A stretch of 64,000 bases of DNA. It comes from Herbaspirillum sp. meg3. Its GTDB lineage: Bacteria; Pseudomonadota; Gammaproteobacteria; Burkholderiales; Burkholderiaceae_D. A program made the position numbers and the translations under genes. How positions within the stretch are numbered: the stretch's first letter is position 1; every line of letters starts with the position of its first letter. The notes beneath the pieces are model-generated. The model was not told where the DNA came from and did no database searches. It was given only the letters and a program-made list of their open reading frames with translations. The stretch lies in NCBI RefSeq assembly GCF_002257565.1, contig NZ_CP022736.1, positions 1,116,001 through 1,180,000 of the forward strand, given 5' to 3'. Positions 26,090 to 35,339 of this stretch are shown here, piece after piece.

Positions 26090-29000
26090 TCAGACGGGTT
26101 TGCCAAAACCTCCGCCGCCCGGCGTGGCGATCACAAACACGTCGCCCGGGTTCATCTCCGTACTGGCGACGAAACTCAGTTCTTCCTGCGTACCATCGTT
26201 GCGGATCACCATGTTCTGGCCGCACTGACCCGGGTCACCACCCGCCGCGCCGAAGGGCGGGACGATACGGTTGTTCGACAGGATCGATGCCGTCATTGCT
26301 TCGAGGAAGCGGATCTTGCGCACGCCGCCGTTGCCGCCATGCCATTGGCCGGCGCCGCCGGAGTGTTCGCGGATCTCGTAGCTTTCCAGCCGGACCGGAT
26401 AACGCCACTCCAGAATCTCCGGATCGGTCAGACGCGAGTTGGTCATGTGCGTCTGCACTACATCAGTGCCGTTGAAACCCTTGCCCGCACCCGATCCGCC
26501 CGAGATGGTTTCGTAGTACTGATATTCGCCGTTGCCGAAGGTGAAGTTGTTCATCGTGCCCGGCGCCGAGGCCAGCACGCCGAGTGCGCCATAGAGTGCA
26601 TTGGTGATGCAGCTCGAGGTTTCGACGTTGCCCGAGACGACTGCCGCGGGATAGCGCGGGTTCAGCATCGAGCCTTCCGGGATGATCACGTTGAGCGGCT
26701 TCAGGCAGCCCGCGTTGAGCGGAATCTCATCGTCCACCAGCGTGCGGAACACATACAGCACCGCCGCCATGCAGATCGCACTTGGCGCGTTGAAGTTGTT
26801 GTTCAGCTGCGGCGAAGTGCCGGTGAAGTCGATGTCGGCGGTGCGCTCGGCATGGTTCACGCGGATCGCAACCTTGATCACCGCGCCGTTGTCGAGCGGG
26901 TAGTCGTAGCTGCTGTCCTTGAGCAGCGTGATGACGCGGCGCACGGCTTCTTCGGCGTTGTCCTGCACGTGACCCATATAGGCTTGCACCACGTCCAGGC
27001 CGAAGTGATCGACCATTTTCAGCAACTCGTCGACGCCTTTTTGGTTGGCGGCGATCTGCGCTTGCAGGTCGGCCAGATTCTGCGCGATGTTGCGTGCAGG
27101 GTAGGGGCCGGAGCTGAGCAGGGTCACGGTTTCCTGTTCCAGGAAGCGGCCTGCGCGCACCAGCTGGAAGTTGTTGATCAGGATGCCTTCTTCTTCCACC
27201 ACGGTGCTGTTGGCCGGCATCGAACCCGGCGTGATGCCGCCGATGTCCGAGTGATGGCCACGTGAACCGACATAGAACAGGATGTCGCGGCCGTCCTTGT
27301 CGAAGGCAGGCGTGATCACGGTGATGTCCGGCAAATGCGTGCCGCCGTGATACGGATCGTTGAGCATGAAGACGTCGCCCGGCTGCATCTTGCCGGCGTT
27401 CTCGCGGATGATGGTGCGGATGCTTTCGCCCATCGAACCAAGATGTACCGGGATGTGCGGCGCGTTGGCAATCAGGTTGCCTTGCGCATCAAACAGCGCG
27501 CACGAGAAGTCCAGGCGTTCCTTGATGTTGACCGAGAAGGCAGTGTTTTGCAGGCGCAGGCCCATTTGTTCCGCGATGCTCATGAACAGGTTGTTGAACA
27601 CTTCCAGCATCACCGGATCAGCGGTGGTGCCGATGGCTTTGCGCTGCACGCGCGCCTGATAGCGTTGCATCACCAGATGGTTCAGCGGCGTGACTTCTGC
27701 CAGCCAGCCCGGTTCGACGATGTTGGTCGCGTTTTTCTCTGCAACGATGGCCGGGCCGTGCACGACGTCGCCGGGGCGCATGTCTTCGCGGCGATACAGT
27801 GCAGTGTCATGCCATTGACCGCCGGAGAACAGTTTCACGGTTTCGGTCGATTGCAGCGCACCGTCGCGTGGCGGCAATTGCTCGACTTTCTCTTCGCGAT
27901 CATTGGACACGCCGATGGCTTCCACCGAGATGGCTTCGATGATCATGTTCTTGTCCGGCATCAGGAAAGAGTAGCGTTTCTTGTACGCCGATTCGAACTG
28001 CGACACCATGCTCGCGATATCGCCGAAGGCCACCACGATCACCGAGTCGGTGCCGTCATAGCGCAGGTGCGCACGCTTGAGAACGTTGATCTGGGTTGGT
28101 GTCACGCCCTGCGACAACAGATCGTCGCTGGCTTGTGTCGCCAGTTTGTTCAGCTCGGCGTCGAGCTTGCTGATGGAGTAGCCGGTCAAGGGCAGCTCCA
28201 TCGCCTGTTCGCGCATGGCGGTCTGATCCGCCAGACCCATGCCGTAAGCCGACAGCACACCCGCGAAAGGATGGGCGAAGACGCGCGTCATGCCTAGCGC
28301 ATCCGCCACCAGGCAGGCATGTTGACCACCGGCGCCGCCGAAGGTCGTCAGCGTGTAATCGGTGACGTCGTGGCCGCGCTGCACCGAGATGAACTTGATC
28401 GCGTTGGCCATGTTGCCGACGGCGATTTCGATGAAGCCTTCCGCGACTTCCTCCGGCGTGCGGCGATTTCCGGTTTCTGCAAAGATGCGATCAGCCAGCT
28501 CGGTGAACTTCTGCACCACCGCATCACGGTCGAGTGCTTCATCGGCCGCCGGGCCAAACACCTTGGGAAAGTAAGCCGGTTGAATCTTGCCCAGCATGAC
28601 ATTGCAATCGGTGACAGCCAGCTGGCCGCCGCGGCGATAACTGGTCGGGCCGGGATTGGCGCCGGCGCTGTCAGGGCCGACACGATAGCGCGTACCGTCA
28701 AAATGCAGGATAGATCCACCGCCCGCAGCCACGGTGTGTATGCTCATCATCGGTGCACGCATGCGCACGCCGGCGACCTGGGTTTCAAACTCGCGCTCGA
28801 ACTCACCCGCATAGTGCGATACATCCGTCGAGGTGCCGCCCATGTCGAAGCCGATGATCTTGTCGAAACCGGCCGTCTCCGCCGTACGCACCATGCCGAC
28901 GATACCGCCGGCAGGACCGGACAGGATCGAGTCCTTGCCCTGGAAACGATGCGCGTCGGTCAGTCCGCCATTGCTTTGCATGAAGAGCAGGCGCACGCCT

Positions 29001-29716
29001 TCCATTTCACCAGCGACCTGATCGACGTAGCGGCGCAGGATAGGCGACAGGTAAGCGTCAACGACTGTGGTGTCGCCGCGCGAGACCAGCTTCATCATGG
29101 GGCTGACTTCATGCGAGACAGAGACCTGCGTATAGCCGAGTTCGGTGGCGATCTCCGCCAGCTTTTCTTCATGCGCGGTAAAGCGATAGCCGTGCATCAG
29201 CACGATGGCGACGGCGCGATAGCCTTCTTTATATAAAGCTGCGAGTTGCTGGCGCACCGATACGGTATCAAGCGCTTGCACCACGTCGCCGTGCGCGCTC
29301 AGACGTTCATCGACTTCCACAACTTTTTCAAACAGCAGTTCCGGCAAGACGATGTTGCGGTCGAACAGGCGCGGACGATTTTGATACGCGATGCGCAAGG
29401 CGTCGCGGAATCCCTTGGTGATGACGAGCACGGTCGGATCACCCTTGCGCTCAAGCAGGGCATTGGTGGCGACGGTGGTGCCCATCTTTACTGCTTCCAC
29501 CTGTTCCGGCGAAATCGCCTCTTCAGGTTTGAGTCCGAGCAGACGCTTGATGCCGGCGACGGCTGCGTCCTTATATTGCTCGGGATTTTCAGACAGCAGT
29601 TTGTGTGTCAATAACGTGCCGTCCGGCTGGCGCGCAACGATGTCGGTAAACGTGCCGCCGCGGTCAATCCAGAACTGCCAGCGTTGTTCCCCCAGTTTGG
29701 TCTGCTCTTGATTCAT
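26090..29716 (-). CDS. 5-oxoprolinase (fused hydantoinase A/B)
   Basis: A 1208-residue cytoplasmic enzyme, predicted to open 5-oxoproline to glutamate with ATP. The N-terminal HyuA half opens with QFWIDRGGTFTDIVARQPDG and has the actin-like ATP motif GFDMGGTSTDVSHY near residue 290. The HyuB half begins near residue 690 (VMLEVFNNLFMSIAEQMGLRLQNTAFSVNIKERLDFSCALFD) with NDPYHGGTHLPDITVITP and ends GDVFVIATPGGGGFGKP. Length and fusion match OPLAH-type enzymes rather than split hydantoinases. It is divergent from a Liv-type transporter operon containing a D-glutamate cyclase family gene, which supports 5-oxoproline as substrate; N-methylhydantoin remains an alternative. Confidence 0.88.
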   Translation of the reverse strand: MNQEQTKLGEQRWQFWIDRGGTFTDIVARQPDGTLLTHKLLSENPEQYKDAAVAGIKRLLGLKPEEAISPEQVEAVKMGTTVATNALLERKGDPTVLVITKGFRDALRIAYQNRPRLFDRNIVLPELLFEKVVEVDERLSAHGDVVQALDTVSVRQQLAALYKEGYRAVAIVLMHGYRFTAHEEKLAEIATELGYTQVSVSHEVSPMMKLVSRGDTTVVDAYLSPILRRYVDQVAGEMEGVRLLFMQSNGGLTDAHRFQGKDSILSGPAGGIVGMVRTAETAGFDKIIGFDMGGTSTDVSHYAGEFEREFETQVAGVRMRAPMMSIHTVAAGGGSILHFDGTRYRVGPDSAGANPGPTSYRRGGQLAVTDCNVMLGKIQPAYFPKVFGPAADEALDRDAVVQKFTELADRIFAETGNRRTPEEVAEGFIEIAVGNMANAIKFISVQRGHDVTDYTLTTFGGAGGQHACLVADALGMTRVFAHPFAGVLSAYGMGLADQTAMREQAMELPLTGYSISKLDAELNKLATQASDDLLSQGVTPTQINVLKRAHLRYDGTDSVIVVAFGDIASMVSQFESAYKKRYSFLMPDKNMIIEAISVEAIGVSNDREEKVEQLPPRDGALQSTETVKLFSGGQWHDTALYRREDMRPGDVVHGPAIVAEKNATNIVEPGWLAEVTPLNHLVMQRYQARVQRKAIGTTADPVMLEVFNNLFMSIAEQMGLRLQNTAFSVNIKERLDFSCALFDAQGNLIANAPHIPVHLGSMGESIRTIIRENAGKMQPGDVFMLNDPYHGGTHLPDITVITPAFDKDGRDILFYVGSRGHHSDIGGITPGSMPANSTVVEEEGILINNFQLVRAGRFLEQETVTLLSSGPYPARNIAQNLADLQAQIAANQKGVDELLKMVDHFGLDVVQAYMGHVQDNAEEAVRRVITLLKDSSYDYPLDNGAVIKVAIRVNHAERTADIDFTGTSPQLNNNFNAPSAICMAAVLYVFRTLVDDEIPLNAGCLKPLNVIIPEGSMLNPRYPAAVVSGNVETSSCITNALYGALGVLASAPGTMNNFTFGNGEYQYYETISGGSGAGKGFNGTDVVQTHMTNSRLTDPEILEWRYPVRLESYEIREHSGGAGQWHGGNGGVRKIRFLEAMTASILSNNRIVPPFGAAGGDPGQCGQNMVIRNDGTQEELSFVASTEMNPGDVFVIATPGGGGFGKPV

Positions 29717-30031
29717 GGTGCATTGCCTTTCTCAAATGAACTTTTAGGTGCATTTTTGTTGATGAATTGTCGACACTTTGCACATAAACCGTGCGATAAG
29801 AGTCGAACGTTTGTCTGAGGAAACACCGGAAAAACCAGCTAAATCCTCCTTAAAGCCTTGATGCGTCTGTGTTTGCGTCTGAAGTGGCGATCGTTCTAAA
29901 AAACTGGCACGCGCTTTGCTAATAACTCGTTAATGATTTGGCGATCATTTGTTGTTTTTAATATTAATAATTTATTGACATATTATCGACGAAACATATA
30001 GGATTCAACAAAAAAATAAAGGAGACAAAAA
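29717..30031. other. Divergent promoter region, oxoprolinase / Liv operon
   Basis: These 315 bases are AT-rich compared with the neighbours and lie between the divergent oxoprolinase and Liv operon. A good plus-strand promoter is at 29975-30002. I see no gene. The AT-rich part (29931-30000) could also bind nucleoid proteins or the block's regulator. Confidence 0.6.
29975..30002 (+). promoter_or_regulatory. Sigma-70-type promoter of the Liv/D-glutamate operon
   Basis: TTGACA (29975-29980, perfect -35) and TATAGG (29997-30002) are separated by 16 bases. The start would fall about 25 bases before the ATG of the small leader frame at 30032, leaving a transcript leader of about 530 bases before livK. 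Confidence 0.6.
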
Positions 30032-30169
30032 ATGGATGAAAACCAGACAAAAAAGAGCGGACCGCAAACCAGCGCAGACACCGCCGCCATTTTTGAGCGT
30101 GCCCTCGACGTCGGCCAAACACCGGCGAATAGCAACGCAAGAGCAGCGCAAGCAGGGCAAGTTCGATGA
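30032..30169 (+). CDS. Possible 45-residue leader peptide / small protein
   Basis: A small frame starting with ATG after AAAGGAG at a spacing of about eight bases, one of the best ribosome sites in the window. It encodes MDENQTKKSGPQ, then TAAIFERALDVG and an alanine/glutamine-rich basic end. I recognise no family. It sits right after the predicted promoter and before livK, in the place of a leader peptide, but has no run of a single regulatory codon. The strong ribosome site suggests that it is translated; that it is a functional protein is inference. Confidence 0.5.
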   Translation: MDENQTKKSGPQTSADTAAIFERALDVGQTPANSNARAAQAGQVR

Positions 30170-30540
30170 ATCCTGAGTCGAGAAGTCGATAGCAATCAGC
30201 AGTCAGCAATCAGTAATCAGGCAGCACCAGTAGCGTCAGCAATATCGGAAAGCATCAGTAACGCCGCGCCACTGTGCCGGTCAGCCCTTGCGGGCGGCTG
30301 CGTCACATCGGTACAGCGCGTACTGAGCAGTGCAAACAAGTCCAGCCGGCTTATCGGCCTGGAGTGGATCAACACATCCGTCGGTTTTGCGATGGCTGTG
30401 AATTGATAAAAAAGCTGGTAGAAAACCGGCAAAAAACCGGTAGCAACTGTGGTGATTTTTGGGTAGCTCCCGCTTCAGGTCTCATGCAGTGGGGGGAATT
30501 TTTAGATGTCATTCATCGATATAACAAGGAGCGTCTCATC
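30170..30540 (+). other. Long untranslated leader before livK
   Basis: These 371 bases lie between the small leader frame and livK. They hold short direct repeats built on AGCAATCAG (about 30188-30215), a GCCC-TTGC-GGGC hairpin (about 30284-30296) and a repeated AAAACCGG unit (30422-30440). An in-frame extension of livK exists, but it lacks a ribosome site and would bury the livK signal peptide, so I do not count it as coding. Confidence 0.5.
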
Positions 30541-31827
30541 ATGTTAGGTCCCGTCTTCAAACACGCTAAACATCTCGTCAAAGCCGGCCTCGCCGTGTCC
30601 TTCTGTGTTGCGGCCTATTCGGCGCAGGCACAGCAGCAGGAAATCAAGATCGGCGTCATCTACCCGCTCAGCGGTGCCGCCGCATCCACCGGCGCAGAAA
30701 TGAAAGACGCGCTGGAACTGGCCGCCGACATCATCAACAACGGCGCCAAGAGCGTACCCAATCTGCCGTTCTCGGCCGGTGGCGGTCTGCCCAACCTGAA
30801 GGGCGCCAAGATCAAGCTGGTGTTCGCTGATTCGCAAGGCAACCCGCAAGTCGGCGCCACCGAAGCCGAGCGCCTGATCACGCAAGAGAAGGTTGTGGCG
30901 GTTGTCGGCGCCTATTTCAGCAACGTCACTGCCACCACCAGCCAGGTCGCAGAACGCTACAAGGTGCCTTACCTGAACCCGGAGTCGTCGTCGGCATCGC
31001 TGACCCAGCGCGGCTTCAAGTGGTTCTTCCGCACGACAGCGCATGACGATCTGTTCGTCACCAACTTCTATGAATTCTTCAAGGAGCTGGAAGCCAAGAA
31101 GAACATCAAGATCAGCAAGCTCGGCGCCTTCAACGAAAACACGTTGTGGGGCAACGAAACCACCAAGCTGGAAACCAAGCTGTCCAAGGACCGTGGCTAC
31201 GATCTGGTGAAGACCATCGTCTATCCGGCCAAGAGCACCCAGCTGACCTCGGAAGTGCAGTTGCTCAAAGCCGCCGCACCGCAAGTCGTGCTGCAGTCGT
31301 CTTACCTCGGCGACGCCATCCTGTCGATGAAGACCTACAAGGAACTGGGCTTCACGCCGGACATGATCCTGGCCAACGACGCCGGTTTCATCGATACGGA
31401 ATTTGTGAAAACCCTGGGCAAGGATGCCGACTACATCGTCACCCGTGACGTCTGGTCACTCGATCTGGCCGGCAAGAATCCGCTGATCAAGCAAGTCAAC
31501 GATCTGTTCAACGCACGCTTCAAGATCAATTTCACCGGCAACTCGTCGCGCACCTTCACCGGTCTGATGACACTGGCTGATGCGATCAACCGTGCCGGTT
31601 CCACCGATCCGGAAGCAATCCGCAAGGCGCTGTCGGAAACCAATATTCCAGGCAACAAACTGATCATGCCGTGGAAGGGCATCAAGTTCGACGAGCACGG
31701 CCAGAACACGCTGAGCTCCGGCATTCTGCTGCAAATCATCAACGGCAAGTACTACACCGTGTGGCCGTTCGACATGGCAACGCGCGACATCGTGTGGCCG
31801 ATGCCGAAGTGGGATCAACGCAAGTAA
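30541..31827 (+). CDS. livK: Liv-type ABC transporter substrate-binding protein
   Basis: A 428-residue periplasmic type I binding protein (Leu/Ile/Val-binding family). The signal peptide has a basic start, a hydrophobic core LVKAGLAVSFCVAAYS and an AQA cleavage site at residues 28-30. The mature start EIKIGVIYPLSGAAASTGAEMKDALELA is the family signature. The chosen ATG has AAGGAG ten bases upstream. It is the first transporter gene of livKHMGF. In Liv families specificity varies over amino acids, amides and their derivatives; the D-glutamate cyclase at the end of the operon and the divergent oxoprolinase point to glutamate or 5-oxoproline-like ligands. Confidence 0.9.
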   Translation: MLGPVFKHAKHLVKAGLAVSFCVAAYSAQAQQQEIKIGVIYPLSGAAASTGAEMKDALELAADIINNGAKSVPNLPFSAGGGLPNLKGAKIKLVFADSQGNPQVGATEAERLITQEKVVAVVGAYFSNVTATTSQVAERYKVPYLNPESSSASLTQRGFKWFFRTTAHDDLFVTNFYEFFKELEAKKNIKISKLGAFNENTLWGNETTKLETKLSKDRGYDLVKTIVYPAKSTQLTSEVQLLKAAAPQVVLQSSYLGDAILSMKTYKELGFTPDMILANDAGFIDTEFVKTLGKDADYIVTRDVWSLDLAGKNPLIKQVNDLFNARFKINFTGNSSRTFTGLMTLADAINRAGSTDPEAIRKALSETNIPGNKLIMPWKGIKFDEHGQNTLSSGILLQIINGKYYTVWPFDMATRDIVWPMPKWDQRK

Positions 31828-31966
31828 TTTCTTTGCAGCATCGGCGGGTCGCCGTAACCAAAACATCGATACACAGTAATGCGGCGGCCCCGCTGTTCAG
31901 ATTCAATTCAGATTCAATTTTTGTCGCAGGTATTTACGGCGCGTAAATAGCGTTAAGGGGAAATTT

Positions 31967-32833
31967 ATGACTTGGGAAATTTTGGTGCAGACCCTGGCGT
32001 CCGGTTTGTTGATCGGACTGATTTATGCGCTCGTAGCGATTGGTCTCACGCTGATCTTCGGCGTCATGGACATCGTCAATTTCGCGCATGGCGAATTCCT
32101 GATGTTCGGTATGTATTCCAGCTTCTGGCTGTTCGCGCTGTATGCGCTGGATCCTATTTTTACCTTGCCGCTGACGGCCTTGTTCCTGTTCGCGCTGGGT
32201 ACCGTGCTGTACAAGCTGGTGATTCGCAAGATCACCAATGCGCCGATGGTGTCGCAGATCTTCACGACTTTCGGGCTGATGATCCTGTTCCGCGGCATCG
32301 CGCAGTTCTTTTGGAAGGCTGATTTCCGTACGGTTGAAAACTCGATGGTCGCCGGGCATGTGTCCCTTGGCGGCATCCAGATCGGTTCGCCCCAGCTCAC
32401 AGCCGGCATCGGCGCAATCGTGGTCACCGGCGTGATCTATGCCTTCCTGACTCGTACCAAACTTGGCGCTGCGCTGGAAGCGACGGCGGCCGACAAGGAA
32501 GCGGCACAGCTCATGGGCATCGATTCGCAAAAAATGTTCGCGCTGGCCTGGGGCGTCGGCGCTGCCTGTGCCGGTGTAGCGGGGGCATTGCTGTCGACCT
32601 TCTTTCCTATCTTTCCGGAGGTCGGCGCCAACTTCATCCTGATCGCCTTCGTGGTGGTGAACCTGGGCGGCTTCGGCAGCGTGGTCGGCGCGCTGATCGC
32701 CGGGGTGCTGGTCGGTGTGATCGAAGTGATGGGCGGTCTGTTTCTCGGGCCGCAATACAAGATGGCGATCGTGCTGGTGCTGTTCCTGACGGTGCTGATG
32801 TTCCGTCCGCAAGGATTGATGGGCAAGGCCTGA
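31967..32833 (+). CDS. livH: Liv-type ABC transporter permease LivH
   Basis: A 288-residue inner-membrane permease with about eight helices. Family features are QTLASGLLIGLIYALVAIGLTLIFGVMDIVNFAHGEFLMFG near the start and a coupling-region RTKLGAALEATAADKEAAQLMGID, followed by NLGGFGSVVGALIAG. AGGGGAAATTT precedes the ATG. It follows livK by 139 bp and is followed closely by livM, with which it forms the membrane channel. Confidence 0.92.
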   Translation: MTWEILVQTLASGLLIGLIYALVAIGLTLIFGVMDIVNFAHGEFLMFGMYSSFWLFALYALDPIFTLPLTALFLFALGTVLYKLVIRKITNAPMVSQIFTTFGLMILFRGIAQFFWKADFRTVENSMVAGHVSLGGIQIGSPQLTAGIGAIVVTGVIYAFLTRTKLGAALEATAADKEAAQLMGIDSQKMFALAWGVGAACAGVAGALLSTFFPIFPEVGANFILIAFVVVNLGGFGSVVGALIAGVLVGVIEVMGGLFLGPQYKMAIVLVLFLTVLMFRPQGLMGKA

Positions 32834-32871
32834 TTCTTGTCTTGACCGCCAACTATATTAGAGAGAAACCC

Positions 32872-33921
32872 ATGCTCAAAACCACTTCCAGTCTGCCACT
32901 GACGCCGGGCGCGTCAGTCAACGGCTTCAACAAAATCCACGCCTTGCTGGTCGCGCTGCTGGTGCTCGCGCTGGCATTGCCGCTCTACATCACCAGCCCG
33001 TCGCACCAGAATCTTGCGATCCTGATCCTGATGGCGGCGCAGATCGGCGTGTCGTGGAACATCGTCGGCGGTTACGCCGGCCAGGTCTCGCTGGGCCACG
33101 TCGCGTTTTACGGTATCGGCGCTTACACCTCGGCGATCCTGTTCTCGATCTATGGCATCAATCCATGGTTTGCCATGATCGTCGGCGGCGTCCTTGCAGC
33201 CCTGGTCAGCCTGGTGATCGGCTGGTCCTGCTTCCGTCTCAAGGGCCATTACTTTGCGATGGCCACGATTGCAGTGGCGGAAATCATTCAGATCGTCTTC
33301 ACCAACTGGGACTTCGCCGGTGCAGCCGTCGGTCTGACGATTCCGATGGGCGAGGGCGGTTGGGCCAACATGATCTTCGCCAGCAAGGAACCGTACTACT
33401 ACATCGCGCTGGGTCTGCTGCTGATCACGCTGCTGGCCAACTTCATCATCGAACGCAGCTTCCTCGGCTATTACTTCCGCGCCATCAAGGATGAGCCGGA
33501 TGCCGCGCGCAGCCTCGGTGTCAGCCTGTCCCGCTACAAGCAGATCGCGTTCGCCGTCAGCAGTTTTTTCACCGCCATGGGCGGCAGCCTGTACGCGCAG
33601 AAAGAGCTCTACATCGATCCGGCCTCGGTGCTTGGCACCGGCATGTCGATCAAGATGGCGCTGGTGGCCATCCTCGGTGGCATCGGCACCTTGTTCGGCC
33701 CGCTGGTCGGCGCCGGTCTGCTGACTGCGATCGAAGAAGGCACGCGCACCCTGTTCGGCGGCTCAGGCCGGGGCACCGATCTGATCATCTACGCCGCGCT
33801 GATCATAGTGATCGCGGTGTACTACCCGAACGGCATCCTCGGCTATTTGAAGAGCACGTTCGCACGCCGCAAAGCCGTCAAGGCGCAAGCAGAAAACGCC
33901 GCCAAGGAGGAATCCAAATGA
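32872..33921 (+). CDS. livM: Liv-type ABC transporter permease LivM
   Basis: A 349-residue permease of the LivM family with about nine to ten helices: LMAAQIGVSWNIVGGYAGQVSLGHVAFYGIGAYTSA is the hallmark, and RAIKDEPDAARSLGVSLSRYKQIAFAVSSFFTAMGGSLYA contains the coupling helix contacting the ATPases. I start at the ATG after GAGAGAAACCC; a TTG ten codons earlier is possible but has no ribosome site. The stop overlaps livG by four bases (ATGA). Confidence 0.92.
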   Translation: MLKTTSSLPLTPGASVNGFNKIHALLVALLVLALALPLYITSPSHQNLAILILMAAQIGVSWNIVGGYAGQVSLGHVAFYGIGAYTSAILFSIYGINPWFAMIVGGVLAALVSLVIGWSCFRLKGHYFAMATIAVAEIIQIVFTNWDFAGAAVGLTIPMGEGGWANMIFASKEPYYYIALGLLLITLLANFIIERSFLGYYFRAIKDEPDAARSLGVSLSRYKQIAFAVSSFFTAMGGSLYAQKELYIDPASVLGTGMSIKMALVAILGGIGTLFGPLVGAGLLTAIEEGTRTLFGGSGRGTDLIIYAALIIVIAVYYPNGILGYLKSTFARRKAVKAQAENAAKEESK

Positions 33922-34631
33922 GTCTGTTACGTGTTGAAAACGTCTACAAGAAATTCGGCGGCCTGACCGCGAACCAGGATATTTCCTTCACGGTCCAGGC
34001 CGGTGAAATCGTCGGCCTGATCGGCCCCAACGGCGCCGGCAAGACCACCATGTTCAACTGCATCGCCGGCTATTCGCCGCCGACCACGGGCGACATCTGG
34101 CTGGAGGACATGAAAATTTCCGGCATGACGCCGGAGCAATGCGCGCGTGTCGGCATCGGCCGCACCTTTCAGGTGGCACGCACCTTCACCAGCATGACCG
34201 CGCTGGAAAACGTGATGGTCGGCGTCTTCCTCAACGAGCGTGGCGTCGGTGCCGCGCGCCGCACCGCGCAGGAGCTGCTCGACTTCGTCAACCTCGGCCG
34301 CTTCGCCGACAAGCCGGCCGGCAGCATGACCATCAGCGAACAACGTCGCCTTGCCGTGGCGCGTGCGCTGGCGGTCAAACCAAAGTTGCTGCTGATGGAT
34401 GAAGTCATGGCCGGTCTCAACCCGACTGAAGTGCGCGAGACCGTGGACGTCGTGCTGAAGATTCGCGACCAGGGCATTTCCTGCCTGATCGTGGAACACG
34501 TGCTGGAAGGCATCATGCCGATCGCCAACCAGATCGTGGTGCTCGACTACGGCAAGAAGATTGCCGACGGTTCGCCGCACGACGTATCCAATGATCCGCA
34601 TGTGATCGCCGCTTATTTGGGAGATGAATGA
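33918..34631 (+). CDS. livG: Liv-type ABC transporter ATPase LivG
   Basis: A 237-residue ABC ATPase. The Walker A motif GPNGAGKTT is near residue 36 and Walker B LLLMDEVMAGLNPTE near 155. The signature motif, normally LSYGQQR in LivG, reads MTISEQRRLAVARAL, so the usual glycine before Gln is replaced by Glu. EHVLEGIMPIANQIVVLDYGKKIADGSP is a normal LivG H-loop region. The stop overlaps the livF start by ATGA. It energises transport together with LivF. Confidence 0.92.
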   Translation: MSLLRVENVYKKFGGLTANQDISFTVQAGEIVGLIGPNGAGKTTMFNCIAGYSPPTTGDIWLEDMKISGMTPEQCARVGIGRTFQVARTFTSMTALENVMVGVFLNERGVGAARRTAQELLDFVNLGRFADKPAGSMTISEQRRLAVARALAVKPKLLLMDEVMAGLNPTEVRETVDVVLKIRDQGISCLIVEHVLEGIMPIANQIVVLDYGKKIADGSPHDVSNDPHVIAAYLGDE

Positions 34632-35338
34632 TGCTACAGGTGAGAAATCTGCGAGCCAGCTACGACGGCGTGTTGGCCCTGTCCAAAGTCGACATCGACG
34701 TCAAGCCGGGCAGTCTGGTGGCGCTGGTAGGCGGCAACGGCAACGGCAAATCGACCACGCTGCGTGCGATTGCCGGTCTCAACAAGGTCGACGCCGGCAG
34801 CATCGTCTTCGACAACACCGACATCGGCAAGGTGCCGCCTTTTGACCGCGTCGGTCTCGGTCTGTCGCTGGTGCCGGAAGGCCGCCGTCTGTTCGGCCGC
34901 CTGACCGTGCAGCGCAATCTGGAACTGGGTGCTTATACGCGCAGCAACAAGCACGAGATCGAAGAGTCGATCGAAGACATGTATGCGACTTTTCCGATCA
35001 TCAAGGAACGCCGTCATCAGCTGGCCGGCACCATGAGCGGCGGCGAGCAGCAGATGCTGGCGATTGCGCGCGGCCTGATGGCCAAGCCGCGTCTGCTGTT
35101 GCTGGACGAGCCGTCGTGGGGTATTGCTCCCAAGTTCGTCACCAAGGTGCTCGACACGATCCAGCAAGTCAACGCCAAGGGCGTGTCGATCCTGCTGGTG
35201 GAGCAGAACCTGCACAAGGCGCTGGCGATTGCGGATTATGGCTACGTGATTCAGACCGGCCGCATCGTGATGCAAGGCACCGGCGACGAACTGCTGCACA
35301 ACGAAGACATCAAGAAGGCTTACCTCGGAGGGCTGTGA
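34628..35338 (+). CDS. livF: Liv-type ABC transporter ATPase LivF
   Basis: A 236-residue ABC ATPase with Walker A GGNGNGKST near residue 37, an intact signature MSGGEQQMLAIARGL, Walker B LLLLDEPSWGIAP and the LivF C-terminal EQNLHKALAIADYGYVIQTGRIVMQGTG. The normal signature here contrasts with the altered one in LivG. It ends one base before the start of the next gene, the D-glutamate cyclase family member, which shares its transcript. Confidence 0.93.
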   Translation: MMLQVRNLRASYDGVLALSKVDIDVKPGSLVALVGGNGNGKSTTLRAIAGLNKVDAGSIVFDNTDIGKVPPFDRVGLGLSLVPEGRRLFGRLTVQRNLELGAYTRSNKHEIEESIEDMYATFPIIKERRHQLAGTMSGGEQQMLAIARGLMAKPRLLLLDEPSWGIAPKFVTKVLDTIQQVNAKGVSILLVEQNLHKALAIADYGYVIQTGRIVMQGTGDELLHNEDIKKAYLGGL

Positions 35339-35339
35339 G

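Noticed and set aside
30188..30215. Possible CRISPR-like or regulatory repeat array of AGCAATCAG units
   Set aside because: Units are short, uneven and only two or three in number, with no spacer regularity and no cas gene nearby.
30274..30540. In-frame 89-codon N-terminal extension of livK
   Set aside because: It would hide the signal peptide, has no ribosome site, and the ATG at 30541 has AAGGAG upstream.
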